DNA of 64,000 nucleotides from Consotaella salsifontis (lineage in GTDB: Bacteria > Pseudomonadota > Alphaproteobacteria > Rhizobiales > Rhizobiaceae), in contig NZ_FUXL01000014.1 of the NCBI RefSeq assembly GCF_900167365.1, forward strand, positions 1 to 64,000, written 5' to 3'. Below the pieces are notes generated by a model. That model did no database searches and was not told where the DNA came from. It saw nothing but the letters and a program-made list of their open reading frames with translations. Made by a program: the position numbers and the translations under genes. This document shows positions 47,981-57,895 of the stretch, in pieces; the stretch's first letter is position 1; every line of letters starts with the position of its first letter.

Positions 47981-49668
47981 CAGGCGGCTCCACCAGAACA
48001 GAGGGTTGTCAGTTTCGCGTGGACGAGCTGCGCACGCTTCTTGAGGAAGGCGTCATAGTCGCCGCCGATGAGTTCGTCATAGGGGATGAGGTGGCTGGTC
48101 AGGCGAGCCTTCACCTCCTCGTCGCCAAGCGTGTTGGCATCGCGGCGCTGCGCGAGGTAACGCTCCGGCTCGCTGTCTGAGATGTTGCGGTTGGTCTGCC
48201 ACGTGACCAGCGCGCAGTTCAGCGCGCGATAGATTTCGCCGTTCGAGCGCTGTTTCCTGTCGCGGAGCAGCGCCACCGGAAACAAATGATGGTATTCGCG
48301 GCTCGCCAGATTGGCGCGCGTCACCGCGCTGCCGTCCGCCAGGTCCCAGCCGCCATTCCGAAGGGCCGCCGCCAGGATCGCGCGTGCCAGGCGTTCCTTC
48401 TTCTTCGGCCAGCCGACAGCTAGAAGCTCCTGCTCGGGTGGCAGCGGGTGGAGCTCATCGTCGAAGATCGCTGGTGTCTGCGAGCTGCTATCTTCGCCCG
48501 TGACAAGTGGCTTGAGTTCGGTGAAGTCGACCAACGCTCGGGAGCCCGTCGCCCGCTCGTAGCGATCCGAGAAGGCTGCTCGCCAGAAGTACTTGCGGAT
48601 CGTCGTGCGCGCTTGGCCCGCGGGATCGAGCGCCTGCGGCGCGACGGCCCACAACGCCACGAGGACCGGAACCGCGACGTCTGTCGGAAGGCGTGCCGCA
48701 TCGAAAACACGCTCCTCCTCGAGGAACTCCGCGGTTCGTTTCATGCCGCGGACCAGCGTCTGCCAGTTGGCGAGCAGCTCTTTGCCGAAGTCTTTCATGA
48801 AATAGGTGGCGCTGCTCGGCGGCCGGCCCTGCAGAAGGGCGCTGGCGTAGAGGGTCAGCTCCTCGATCGGATAATAGATGTCGATCGTTGGGCACTCCTG
48901 CTTCGCCTTGGCGATCAGATCGTGCAGCGACTCGCCCATTGCCGCCTCCACCTGAGCCACGACGATGTCGTAGCGCGACAGCGGCGCTGCCGATGTGTTC
49001 ATCTTGATGAAGACGTCGAGAGCGGTGTCCTTGTTCGTGGTCACAGGCAGCGAGAGGTAGGGCAGGTTGAAGGTCGCGAAGATCATCGCGACCTTGTTGC
49101 GGATTTCGATGATGTCTTCGCGCTCGTTGGCGTCCGGCACCGCCACCCTGATCCAGTCCTTGAACTGGCGGCTCGCCTCGTCGCCCGGCGCGCACAGATC
49201 GAGCGGGATCATCCTGCGCTGCCAGAGATCCTTGATCTCGTTCGCCCAGAAGGGTCGACGGTCGGTGTCGCCCTCTTTTTTCCACCGGGCTACGGAGTCG
49301 ATAAAGTAGGGCATGTCTGTTTCCTCTTCTTCTCGGAGATAGAGGAAGAAGGTGCGCTCCTCGTAGTTGTTGTGCAGACCGCGCCAGAGCGCAGTCAGCC
49401 GCTGCTGCCCGTCGAGGAGATGTTCGGTGGCCCGCTCTCCGGTCGTCGGTGCTCCCTTGATCGGGCGCGACAAGAACGGCTCCTCGTTGCCGATCTCCAG
49501 AACCAGCGTCGCCCCCAGAGGCAGGCCCCGGAGGATCGTGTTGAACATCTGTGTGACGTTCGAGTGGTCCCAAGCCTCAAAACGCTGAAAGCGCGGGAGC
49601 CGCGTCTGCAGTAGTCGGATACGCGTAAACCAGTCCGGCAGGGTTCTGTTCTGTGCGTTGATGGTCAT
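47980..49668 (-). CDS. DUF262 domain protein (GmrSD-like)
   Basis: The 562-residue protein has an N-terminal DUF262 ParB-like nucleotide-hydrolysing domain: RLPRFQRFEAWDHSNVTQMF, then the family motif LLDGQQRLTALWRGL (~residue 88) and LDVFIKMNTSAAPLSRYD (~225). The C-terminal part has REYHHLFPVALLRDR and NCALVTWQTNRNISDSEPE, a His-His...Asn pattern like the DUF1524 HNH nuclease of GmrSD-type modification-dependent enzymes. It may cut modified phage DNA or support the methylase. It stands between the ASCH-domain gene (40 bp) and the methylase remnant (TGATG overlap). Confidence 0.88.
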   Translation of the reverse strand: MTINAQNRTLPDWFTRIRLLQTRLPRFQRFEAWDHSNVTQMFNTILRGLPLGATLVLEIGNEEPFLSRPIKGAPTTGERATEHLLDGQQRLTALWRGLHNNYEERTFFLYLREEEETDMPYFIDSVARWKKEGDTDRRPFWANEIKDLWQRRMIPLDLCAPGDEASRQFKDWIRVAVPDANEREDIIEIRNKVAMIFATFNLPYLSLPVTTNKDTALDVFIKMNTSAAPLSRYDIVVAQVEAAMGESLHDLIAKAKQECPTIDIYYPIEELTLYASALLQGRPPSSATYFMKDFGKELLANWQTLVRGMKRTAEFLEEERVFDAARLPTDVAVPVLVALWAVAPQALDPAGQARTTIRKYFWRAAFSDRYERATGSRALVDFTELKPLVTGEDSSSQTPAIFDDELHPLPPEQELLAVGWPKKKERLARAILAAALRNGGWDLADGSAVTRANLASREYHHLFPVALLRDRKQRSNGEIYRALNCALVTWQTNRNISDSEPERYLAQRRDANTLGDEEVKARLTSHLIPYDELIGGDYDAFLKKRAQLVHAKLTTLCSGGAA

Positions 49669-49708
49669 GTTTCCCCTCCCTCGGTCGTTCTTGAATGGGT
49701 GCGCGCCG

Positions 49709-50566
49709 TCATCGCGCCCGCTTTTTCAAGCTCACCCTGTAACAGTAGGGGGCCGTTTCTTCGATCCGCACCCGGTCGCCTGCTTGCGCCTCATTCGACA
49801 CGAAGAAATCCCGGATCCAGCCGCGCGCGCGAAAGAATCGCTTGGACCCGTCGAGGTCCGTGCGGACCGGAACCGGCCCGCCCCACTCGACGAGGACGTC
49901 TCGTCGCGCCCTTTCGTGACGGTTCGATCCGCCCACCGCATCTTCGGGGAAGCGTTCGAAGAACGAGCGGAGGTAGATGTGATTGTGGTCGATATTTCCC
50001 TGCGTGAGCGTCACCTCACCGATCAGAGCACCAGCGGTTCTTGAGCTGGAGGAAGACAATTGGCTCGCGTGTACGGCATGCTCTGCTGGCGCGAGAGACG
50101 AGCGTCGAGGCTCGTGCGATGTGGTTTTGACCGCACGAGGTGACGGGGGCACCGAGACGTCAGTCTCCGAGGGCGTGTTCAATTGCCGCGCGATCGCCTC
50201 CGAGACAGCGTCATCGAACTGGACCCATGTGACCGCGCCGCTCTGGTGGCGGTAGGGAACGGAGCGGGCCAAACGGAGCACGCCGTCCAGCTTCCACGGG
50301 ACATTCCACTTGGCGACCTCGCCCGAGCGGATCATCCCCTCCGGGATGCGATGGCGCTCGAAGACGGAAATCATTTCAGCAGGCGAGAGCGGGGCACCAA
50401 CATCGACCAAGCGCGCGACGCCATAGACTGCGCCAGTGCCTTTGCGGATCAGGCCGAACCAGCCGCGATGGGAGGCGCTGCTCGAGCGCATCTCCCATGT
50501 CTTGGATCTGTCGAGGATGTAGCCGATCCAGGGATCGGCGATGATGAGGCCTTTCGATATTTTCAA
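49709..50566 (-). CDS. ASCH-like domain protein with C-terminal domain
   Basis: The protein has 285 residues. The N-terminal ~110 residues look like an ASCH/PUA-type fold: GLIIADPWIGYILDRSKTWE followed by GWFGLIRKGTGAVYGVARLV. A low-complexity Ser/Pro/Thr-rich linker (~125-180) follows. The C-terminal domain (~185-285) includes LVEWGGPVPVRTDLDGSKRF and ends with DRVRIEETAPYCYRVSL, which recalls B3-like or EcoRII-N-like DNA-binding domains. ASCH and EVE domains read modified bases or RNA. In this operon, 11 bp after the helicase, it is likely a specificity or reader subunit; that is inference. Confidence 0.72.
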   Translation of the reverse strand: MKISKGLIIADPWIGYILDRSKTWEMRSSSASHRGWFGLIRKGTGAVYGVARLVDVGAPLSPAEMISVFERHRIPEGMIRSGEVAKWNVPWKLDGVLRLARSVPYRHQSGAVTWVQFDDAVSEAIARQLNTPSETDVSVPPSPRAVKTTSHEPRRSSLAPAEHAVHASQLSSSSSRTAGALIGEVTLTQGNIDHNHIYLRSFFERFPEDAVGGSNRHERARRDVLVEWGGPVPVRTDLDGSKRFFRARGWIRDFFVSNEAQAGDRVRIEETAPYCYRVSLKKRAR

Positions 50567-50577
50567 CGCAGGTACTC

Positions 50578-53500
50578 TTATTTCGGCGCTTCCGCCCGCT
50601 CCAGCAGGCGCTTCATGTTGAACTGGATGGCATTCTGCTCGAAGGGTGGCTCGCGCGTGTCCAGGGCGCCGCGGAGATAGCGCGGCTCGCGGGCGAAGCC
50701 TTCCTCGATCTCGACGATGGCGAGAATGAACTTCTGCGGTTCGTGCAGGGAGGTGATCACCTCCTGGCGCGTAATCATGACCGAGTCGGCTCCGTCGATG
50801 CGTCCTTTGACCTCGATAAAGCGGAGGTGGTCGACCTTCGGATCGTAGGAGGCGATGTCGTAGCCCACCTTTTGGGCGGAGACATCAGTGGGGGTGTTTC
50901 CTAGCGCGCGCTCGGCCTCCATCACCGCCTTCATCGCCGCGAGTTCGATTGCCCGCCGGGCCGCCGGGTCTTCCGCGAAGCCATGCGACGTCGTGCCTGC
51001 CGGCGCGCTCCGGGCCAAGAGCAAGCCACGCGGCACGATCACCATGCCGCCCCGGACGCGAGGCGGCTGCGCTGATATGAAGCGCTCCTTTTCCAGTGCC
51101 GAGAGCCGTCGCTTCAACCGCTCGGCCAGATCCTCAGCGCGGCGCTGTGCATTTTGCCAGTTGAGGCGCGTCTTCTTTCCCGCGCGTTCCTCTTCCTTCA
51201 GCTCGAAGGCACGGGCGTCCCAGTAGTTGATCTCCTTTTTCAGCCGGGCGCGGACTTCCTGCTCGACCTTATCGATCTCTGGAACACGGCGCGCCTTGAC
51301 CTCCGCCACATGGGTTTGCGCAAGTTCCACGGTGGCAAACCGCACCGCCGATTTCTCCAGATCTTGGCGCAGCCACGGCTCGTTCAGCCGATCCTCGACC
51401 AGCGTCAATTCGTCCGCCTTGATCGGACGCAGGTTGAGGTGGGGAGCAATGCCAGCATTGGTGACCGCTCCACTCTGGTCGATCGCTGCGAACTGGAGCT
51501 TCTCCGAGATAATGTGTGGCCGGCCAGTGGCCGTCGGTCGCCCGTCCTGGACGCTGTGCTCCAGGAGGAAAAGCGCAGCGATATCCTCGCCTGGGTCCGA
51601 GTCGTCGACCAGGATAGCGCCCTGGCGCATCAAATGGTCGTACTGCTCTCGCACGACGCTGATGATCGCCTCGAGAAGTGGATGGCCGGGACAGACGAAC
51701 GTGGCGACAGGCTGCTGATTGATGTGGCCCTTTTCAAAACAGATGCGCTCATAGCGCTTCTGGACCGCCGAGCCATTGCCGATCTGCCGATCTCGCTCCC
51801 GTAGGCTCATCGGAACATGCGTGATTTCCCAGCGCCCTTCCTCCCGCCGCCTAATCTGGCCGCCGAGACGCTGGAAGGCCTCGACGAAGAAGCTCTGGAT
51901 ATGATGGGGTTGAAGGCGCTGCGCCTCGGCCCGCTCCATCTCCAGACGCAGCTCCTGTACTCTGGCCTGTGGCATGGTGTCGTTGGTCAGTGCTCGGCGC
52001 TCCAGCAACCGCAGGAGATTGTCCTGATCGACGGCTCCGTCGACGGCCTGGAGAAGCCGCGCTTTCACATCGTCCTGCTCGCCGTATTGGATCGCCTCAA
52101 AGAGAAGATCCCTGAGGGCGGTGCCTTCGAACAGCTCGCCAAGGACATCGTAGACGCGGCCACCCAAGGCTTCGCGAGCGGCTTCGAGCTTCTCCAGCAG
52201 GCGGGCGTAAACTTCGCCTTCGCGCGTTTCGGCGGCCACGAGGTTCCAGAGATGACAGACTTCCGTCTGTCCGATGCGGTGAATGCGCCCGAAGCGCTGC
52301 TCAATTTTGTTCGGATTCCACGGCAGGTCGTAGTTTACCATCAGGTGGCCACGTTGAAGGTTGACGCCTTCCCCGGCCGCATCGTTCGCGATGAGGATCA
52401 GCAGATTGCGATCCTGCATGAAACGCTCGACGACCTTGCGCCGCTCCTCCCGAGTGATACCGCCATGAATGACTTCTACGGCATCGGGGCGGCCGAGCCG
52501 GGAACGCACCTTTTCGGACAGATAGTACAGGGTGTCCTTCGGCTCGGTGAATATGATCAGCTTGCGGCGATTGCCCGCGCTGTCCACCATCAACTCGTCG
52601 TCGAGGATCCTGTCGAGCTGAGTCCACTTCGTATCCTGACCGGAACGAAGGACGCCAAGCGCCATGCTTTCCAAGGATCTGAGCGTCTGGATTTCGAGTT
52701 CTAGCTGCTCAACAGTTTCGGCGGTGGTAGCCCCGGTCGAGATTAGTTCCTCGAGTTCGTCAACTTCTTCCTGACCGTACTCCTCGATGTTGCGGAGGAC
52801 TTCATCCGTGAGATCGGATCCGCCCAACTCGCTCTTCCGCGTGAGGCGAGCCTCGCCAAGCTCGCTCTCCAGTCGTTCGCGCCGCCGCTTCAGGGACTGG
52901 TAAATGGCGGCGGGAGAGGAGGCGAGACGGCGCTGGAGGATCTGAAGGGCGAAGCCGACATTGTTGCGCTTCCTCCCGTCCTGCTCGGCGAAGCGCTGAA
53001 CCCGATTCATCTCTGTCCGCACGTAGTTCGTGACAGCGCCATAGAGGGCCGACTCCTCAGGAGATAACTCATACTTGACCGTGTACGCGCGGCGTTCCGG
53101 AAAGAGCGGGCGCCCGTCGAACCGAAGCAGCTCCTCCTTCGTGAGGCGCCTCATCATATCGGCGGTGTCGGCATAATGGACCCCGTCTCGGAAGCGGCCT
53201 TCAAAACGATCGCCATCGAGCAAGGCCATGAAGAGTTGGAAATCTTCTTCCTTGCCGTTGTGTGGCGTGGCCGACATGAGGAGTAGATGCCTGCACTTTT
53301 GCCCGAGCTGCTGTCCGAGCTGATAGCGTTTGGTGAACTTCACCTCGCCGCCGAAATAGGTCGCCGACATGCGGTGGGCTTCATCGCAGATGATCAAATC
53401 CCACTCTTCCGAGGCAGCCAGATTTTCCTGAAGGTCCTCATTCCGAGCAAGAACGTCCAGCCGAGCAATGAGATGACTTCTGTCGTTGAATGCGTTGCCG

Positions 53501-54075
53501 GATCGGGATGTCTCGATTAGGTCGCGCGTCAGAATGTCGAACTCCAGACCAAATTTCTCGCCAAGCTCGTCCTGCCATTGTTCAACGAGACTGCCAGGCG
53601 CAACCACAAGGCAGCGTTCAAGGTCGCTGCGTGCAATCAATTCCTTGATCAAGAGGCCCGCCATGATGGTCTTGCCGGCTCCAGGATCATCGGCCAGCAG
53701 AAACCGCAGTGGCTGTCTTGGCAGCATCTCGCCGTAGACCGCCGAAATCTGGTGTGGGAGAGGATCGATCAGGCTGGTGTGAATAGCCAGGTACGGATCA
53801 AAATAGTGCGCTAGCTTGATGCGGGTTGCTTCCGTGACCAGTCGAAGCAGCGCGCCATCGGCATCAAAGCACCAGGAACGACCGCGACTTTCAATGCTCA
53901 AGCGATGCTCGTCGTCGCGGTAGAGCGTCGTTTCGGCCACGACTCCTGATTGGGTTCTATAGACGATGTTGACTGCTTGACGGCCAATCCAGTCGGTTGA
54001 GACGATCTCGACGGACTGTTCAGGCACCAAGCCACGAACAAACGTGCCGTTTTTCACCTGCTCGAGGGATGCCAT
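50578..54075 (-). CDS. SNF2/DEAH helicase with C-terminal DUF3883 domain
   Basis: The 1165-residue protein is the first gene of the defence operon. The SNF2-type motor (~80-600) has Walker A LLADDPGAGKT, DEAH in LIICDEAHRMS, SATPHNGK (III), and the helicase C-terminal motifs NDAAGEGVNLQ and QRFGRIHRIGQ. A coiled-coil region follows, and the C-terminal DUF3883 domain (~1060-1165) contains VGYDIASYDPKVDHLRFIEV with K after V, a D...E-x-K pattern of the PD-(D/E)xK fold. It probably translocates on DNA and may cut it. The start is ATG 54075 (MASLEQVKNGTFVRG), where the family alignment begins. Confidence 0.94.
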   Translation of the reverse strand: MASLEQVKNGTFVRGLVPEQSVEIVSTDWIGRQAVNIVYRTQSGVVAETTLYRDDEHRLSIESRGRSWCFDADGALLRLVTEATRIKLAHYFDPYLAIHTSLIDPLPHQISAVYGEMLPRQPLRFLLADDPGAGKTIMAGLLIKELIARSDLERCLVVAPGSLVEQWQDELGEKFGLEFDILTRDLIETSRSGNAFNDRSHLIARLDVLARNEDLQENLAASEEWDLIICDEAHRMSATYFGGEVKFTKRYQLGQQLGQKCRHLLLMSATPHNGKEEDFQLFMALLDGDRFEGRFRDGVHYADTADMMRRLTKEELLRFDGRPLFPERRAYTVKYELSPEESALYGAVTNYVRTEMNRVQRFAEQDGRKRNNVGFALQILQRRLASSPAAIYQSLKRRRERLESELGEARLTRKSELGGSDLTDEVLRNIEEYGQEEVDELEELISTGATTAETVEQLELEIQTLRSLESMALGVLRSGQDTKWTQLDRILDDELMVDSAGNRRKLIIFTEPKDTLYYLSEKVRSRLGRPDAVEVIHGGITREERRKVVERFMQDRNLLILIANDAAGEGVNLQRGHLMVNYDLPWNPNKIEQRFGRIHRIGQTEVCHLWNLVAAETREGEVYARLLEKLEAAREALGGRVYDVLGELFEGTALRDLLFEAIQYGEQDDVKARLLQAVDGAVDQDNLLRLLERRALTNDTMPQARVQELRLEMERAEAQRLQPHHIQSFFVEAFQRLGGQIRRREEGRWEITHVPMSLRERDRQIGNGSAVQKRYERICFEKGHINQQPVATFVCPGHPLLEAIISVVREQYDHLMRQGAILVDDSDPGEDIAALFLLEHSVQDGRPTATGRPHIISEKLQFAAIDQSGAVTNAGIAPHLNLRPIKADELTLVEDRLNEPWLRQDLEKSAVRFATVELAQTHVAEVKARRVPEIDKVEQEVRARLKKEINYWDARAFELKEEERAGKKTRLNWQNAQRRAEDLAERLKRRLSALEKERFISAQPPRVRGGMVIVPRGLLLARSAPAGTTSHGFAEDPAARRAIELAAMKAVMEAERALGNTPTDVSAQKVGYDIASYDPKVDHLRFIEVKGRIDGADSVMITRQEVITSLHEPQKFILAIVEIEEGFAREPRYLRGALDTREPPFEQNAIQFNMKRLLERAEAPK

Positions 54076-54873
54076 TTCGATCAGTCCAGTTCTCGCAAGA
54101 GTCGTCGTATGAACCGTGGACCAGTGGCGCTTCTTCGTCGCTTCCGATGAGCACTGGAAGATCCACTTCGGCGGGATTGGTCGCGCAATTCTTGCGATCG
54201 AATCACAGGAGGATGTCTTCGTCAGTTTTGCTGATCGATCGCTAACCTGCAACCTGTGCGATCGGAGGCGTTGGACCGACGTGGGGAAATCTTTGTGGGG
54301 TGGTGCTCAGCAACTGAGGCGAGGATAGCTGACCTACTGCTGATGGTGGCGACGTGGAGTATGGCAGCACGATCGCCGCTCGTTAACCACGCGATCGCTT
54401 CGAGCATAAGGCGCCTTGCGATCGGTGGTTGAAGAGCCCACCTTGCTTTGCGTTCCGGCGAGGCTGGAACGAGATCGGCCCTCGCGGGTGTTTGCACCAC
54501 CCAACGAGGGCCTGACCCGCAACCTGCGTAAGAGGTCTTGGGCTATGACGAGCCATATCGCCTTCGTCGATCCGAGAAAAGTTCTCCTGAGAGTTGGGAC
54601 GGCTGCGCCGTCGATCGGCCGCGGCCTTGGCGTTCGCCGCTGCGCGCACCGCGCCGCGTAGGCCGCGAGCCTTTCACCCAACGTCCTTTCCCAATCCGAG
54701 ATGATCGAGCGCACGCCGTGCGAACGCATAATCTGCGTTGGCGCCAAGACGCTAACCGGGCCGACACAATCGGCAATCGGCGGCGGGACCATTTTGCCTG
54801 CCGTAGACCCGTCGCATCCGGCTGCCTGCTCCGCGCGGCGCACCGCGATCATCTCCATCCGGAGAACCCTTCC
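54076..54873. other. Divergent intergenic region between the two island operons
   Basis: About 800 bp between the leftward defence operon and the rightward divided-FtsH operon. It should hold both promoters. Open frames are short or are antisense shadows; one minus-strand frame (from 55083) has no recognisable domain. I see no RNA gene. Confidence 0.45.
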
Positions 54874-55806
54874 TTGGATCACTTTGATGCACTCGAGGCG
54901 GAAGCCAACGAGAGAAACACCTGCGACTATCGCACCCAGTTCATGCCCTTTGAGGTTCAGCGCGAATTGACCGCGCTGGTCGACAAGACGATCGCCGACA
55001 TCGTCGCGGGCGTGCCCGCGCCCGATGCCATCCTCGGCGACTATGTCGGGCTGGCCTCGCTGATCCGCTCGCTCTCCTTCCACGAGGGCAGGCTGCTAGA
55101 GCAGGCGATGGTCGCCCTCTGCCAGCGGAACACCGATCTGGTGGTGTTGTCGCAGAGCCTGCGCCTGCCCGTCACGTCAACGGCGCTGGAAGCGATCGCC
55201 AACAATCGCACGGGTACGCTCAAGGGCCTGGCGTTCGATGCCGACGTGAAGACCCGGATGACGTACACGCCGGATCTGATCGTCGTGAACCGTCGGCGTC
55301 ACAGCGCCACCGTCATCGACATGAAGCGCTCGGTTGCTTCCTATCTCGACACCAATCGCCTGGAGGAGCTGAAGCGGCGGATGCTGGCGGTGTCGCTGAT
55401 CCTGCCGGACTGGCTCTACAAGGAACACAAGCGGCTGATGGTCGACGAGGTCGGTATCGCCATCGTCGACGGGGCGAGCGCGCCGAGCGACCACGACGCC
55501 GGGATCTGGGCGCTCGAGGAGATCGACGATCTCTTGGAAATGCATGGCGCCGCCACCGCCATGAAAGCGATGCGCCTGACCTTCGGCGACCGCGTCCGCG
55601 AGTTGCTCAAGGCGGAGGCCGAGCGGGTGGTGGGCAGACCTGCCAAGCGGTTCGACACCGCCTTTGACAAAAGCCATTCGCACTTCCGCTGTGAGCTCGT
55701 CCAGGACAACGTCAACTACGGCGTCGAAGCGGAAAACATTTCCGCAGGTTGGCCGGGCGCCCGGATGATCCGGGTCGGCGTCGCGCGGACATGCGCCAGC
55801 GCCTGA
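54874..55806 (+). CDS. Unknown protein with possible PD-(D/E)xK nuclease motif
   Basis: The protein has about 310 residues, mostly helical (HEGRLLEQAMVALCQR, TNRLEELKRRMLAVSLIL). In the middle, MTYTPDLIVVNRRRHSATVI followed by DMK gives D-x(13)-D-x-K with a hydrophobic strand before it, the pattern of a restriction-like active site, and GTLKGLAF precedes it. I do not recognise the family with certainty. It heads the operon that continues with a small protein, the AAA ATPase and the M41 protease. The start is uncertain: I chose a TTG at 54874 preceded by GGAG, while ATG 54943 gives a shorter protein. Confidence 0.65.
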   Translation: MDHFDALEAEANERNTCDYRTQFMPFEVQRELTALVDKTIADIVAGVPAPDAILGDYVGLASLIRSLSFHEGRLLEQAMVALCQRNTDLVVLSQSLRLPVTSTALEAIANNRTGTLKGLAFDADVKTRMTYTPDLIVVNRRRHSATVIDMKRSVASYLDTNRLEELKRRMLAVSLILPDWLYKEHKRLMVDEVGIAIVDGASAPSDHDAGIWALEEIDDLLEMHGAATAMKAMRLTFGDRVRELLKAEAERVVGRPAKRFDTAFDKSHSHFRCELVQDNVNYGVEAENISAGWPGARMIRVGVARTCASA

Positions 55807-55910
55807 TACTGCGCTGAACCGGAGCGGGGTCAGCCCGCTCGCTTCCTCATCACTTCCCATCGAATTTGCCGCCGTCGGCTTCGGCCTTCGGCGTACGAGA
55901 GACAGCGTCC

Positions 55911-56252
55911 ATGAAGACCATCTATCCCGCTCCCATCAGCCCGCGCGACCGGGCCGCGGCGTACCGCCGCCGTGCCCATGCCTCGGCCCGCCTTCGCCCG
56001 CCGGAACCCGCTGCAACCGACGCCGCGCCGCAATCAGCCGCGCCGAACTCCGATCCGGCCATCATCGTCAGCCTCGCGATGCAGCACGCCAAGCTCTGCA
56101 AATACGGCGGCACGATCCCGGCGCCGATCCTCGACGAGTTGCGTCGCCACGTCGCGGCCGGAAACGCCACCTGCCGCCTCGTCGCCGAATGGATCGAGCG
56201 CCGCGCTGATCGGCGCGGGCCGCTCCGCCCCGTCTGCGGGGGAGAGCTCTGA
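55911..56252 (+). CDS. Small protein preceding the AAA ATPase
   Basis: The 113-residue protein begins at ATG 55911 (MKTIYPAPISPRDRAAAYRR). It has a basic, Ala/Pro-rich N-terminus and a helical C-terminus (IIVSLAMQHAKLCKYGGTIP, then PILDELRRHVAAGNATCRLV). I do not recognise the family. Its stop overlaps the AAA ATPase start at base 56252, so translation is coupled. This supports a joint function with the ATPase, such as an adaptor, but no domain proves it. Confidence 0.65.
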   Translation: MKTIYPAPISPRDRAAAYRRRAHASARLRPPEPAATDAAPQSAAPNSDPAIIVSLAMQHAKLCKYGGTIPAPILDELRRHVAAGNATCRLVAEWIERRADRRGPLRPVCGGEL

Positions 56253-57895
56253 TGGCCGGGAAACTGGGAAGCCCAAAGCCCGCACCGCGTTCGAAGACCA
56301 AATCGGCCGAGGGGTTCGACGCCGACAATATCCTCGGCCTGATGGCAAGCGACGAGCCCGAGGCCAAAGACGCGCCGCCCGTCCAGGATGCCAGCGCCGT
56401 CGCCACCCAGCTCCTGATCGACCGGGCGCTGGCTCGCGCGAAGATCAGCCGCACCGATCTCGGCGAGATGTTCGGTACGTCCAGCACGATCATCACTCTG
56501 GAGGCTCGGGCGCCCGGCTTTGCCGGGGCCGCCTTGCGGCTGCTCGACGATGGCCTGCTGCTGCCCGGTTCGGTCGAAGCGACGGATATGTCGACCGTCC
56601 GCAACTGGGCGAGCAAGATGCTCCGCCGATCCGACAGCCCGGACTTCATCGTCGCCACCGCTGCGCTCAGCATGGGCGACACGCTCGAAGCCGACGTGAT
56701 CTATCGCCGTCGTCTCGGCATCGTCATGCGCAGTGGTCTGCCGCTCCTCGTTGTGAGCGAAGTCGCCGTGCCGACGGTGATCGGGCTTTCCGCCGATGCG
56801 ATCCTCGATGGCGGCATCCTCGATGCGGAGATCGTCGCTGCGACCATGGTCCAGGTCATGGAGGAGGAGGCTCGCCGCGTTCGCCTCGCCCTGGACGAAG
56901 CCAGACTCGATCTGTCGCGATTGGACATCGCCGATCTCGCCGTCGCCATCCGTCCCGGCCTGCCGCTGGAGCGCAGTATCGCCATCCTCAAGTGGTTGAC
57001 CTCCGGCGGGCGGGCTGACCAGTCGTCCGGCAGAGACAAGGCGGGAGACGGGGGCGGTGGAAGCGAACCCGCGGATGACGACGATCGGCGGTCGCCACGG
57101 GCCCTGTCGAAAGCGGACCGCAAAAGGCTCGGCGAATCCGGCGCCGAGCTGATCCAGCCCGTCGCGGCGGACGACCTCCGCCGCGTCACGGTCGAGACGC
57201 TGCCTGGGCTCGGCGAAGCTCGGGACTGGGCGCTGGATCTGAAGGCCGACCTCGCGCTCTGGCAGGATGGTGGGCTCGGTTGGGGCGCGGTGAGCTCGCG
57301 TCTGCTGCTCAGTGGTCCGCCCGGAACGGGCAAGACGACCTTTGCCAGCGCGCTCTGCAACACGCTCGATATTCCGCTTCTCGCGACCTCTGTCTCGACC
57401 TTTCTGGAGAGGGGACATCTGGGCGATGTTCTGAAGCGGATGACAGCGAGCTTCGACATCGCCAAGGCGTTGGCGCCGTGTGTGCTCTTTATCGACGAGG
57501 CCGACGGCATCGGCCAGCGCGTATCGATGGATCGCGATTATGCCGACTACTGGAATGCCGTCGTCAACAAGGCGCTCGAACTGATGGACGGGAGGGTGAA
57601 GACGGAGGGCGTTGTCATCGTCGGCGCAACCAATCGCCCGGATCAGATCGAGCCTGCGCTCCGCCGCTCGGGCCGCTGGGAACGCCACGTCGCAATTCCG
57701 ATGCCGGACCGAAAGGCGCTCGCGGCGATCCTCGCTCATCATCTCGGCGCCGATCTCGAGGGCGTGCTCGCCAGCGCTCCGCCGAAATCGCCGATCCTGG
57801 CAAACAGCGTGCACGACGGGGAAATTGATGTCGGCAGCGCCGAGCGCAATTCCGACGACTCGGGCGCGACCACCTCAGAGGAGCCTCGGCCATGA
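56252..57895 (+). CDS. FtsH-like AAA ATPase (ATPase half of a divided FtsH)
   Basis: The 547-residue protein has an uncharacterised N-terminal region (~40-260) and an acidic linker (~265-290). An AAA domain of FtsH type follows: Walker A LLLSGPPGTGKTTFASALCN (~residue 356), Walker B CVLFIDEADGIGQR (~411), sensor 1 VIVGATNRPDQIEPALRRSG (~458) and arginine finger. The domain stops after the first lid helix (ILAHHLGADLEGV). The second lid part, with SGADIERLV, is at the beginning of the next gene, which overlaps by ATGA. No membrane segment is present, in contrast to housekeeping FtsH. The two products should join to form an ATP-dependent protease. Confidence 0.9.
   Translation: MAGKLGSPKPAPRSKTKSAEGFDADNILGLMASDEPEAKDAPPVQDASAVATQLLIDRALARAKISRTDLGEMFGTSSTIITLEARAPGFAGAALRLLDDGLLLPGSVEATDMSTVRNWASKMLRRSDSPDFIVATAALSMGDTLEADVIYRRRLGIVMRSGLPLLVVSEVAVPTVIGLSADAILDGGILDAEIVAATMVQVMEEEARRVRLALDEARLDLSRLDIADLAVAIRPGLPLERSIAILKWLTSGGRADQSSGRDKAGDGGGGSEPADDDDRRSPRALSKADRKRLGESGAELIQPVAADDLRRVTVETLPGLGEARDWALDLKADLALWQDGGLGWGAVSSRLLLSGPPGTGKTTFASALCNTLDIPLLATSVSTFLERGHLGDVLKRMTASFDIAKALAPCVLFIDEADGIGQRVSMDRDYADYWNAVVNKALELMDGRVKTEGVVIVGATNRPDQIEPALRRSGRWERHVAIPMPDRKALAAILAHHLGADLEGVLASAPPKSPILANSVHDGEIDVGSAERNSDDSGATTSEEPRP

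Noticed and set aside
54334-55083. A 249-codon minus-strand frame between the two island operons
   Set aside because: Half of it is antisense to the PD-DxK-like gene and the rest has no recognisable domain.
55922-57814. A 630-codon minus-strand frame opposite the AAA ATPase
   Set aside because: The plus strand has intact Walker motifs; the minus frame has no family resemblance.
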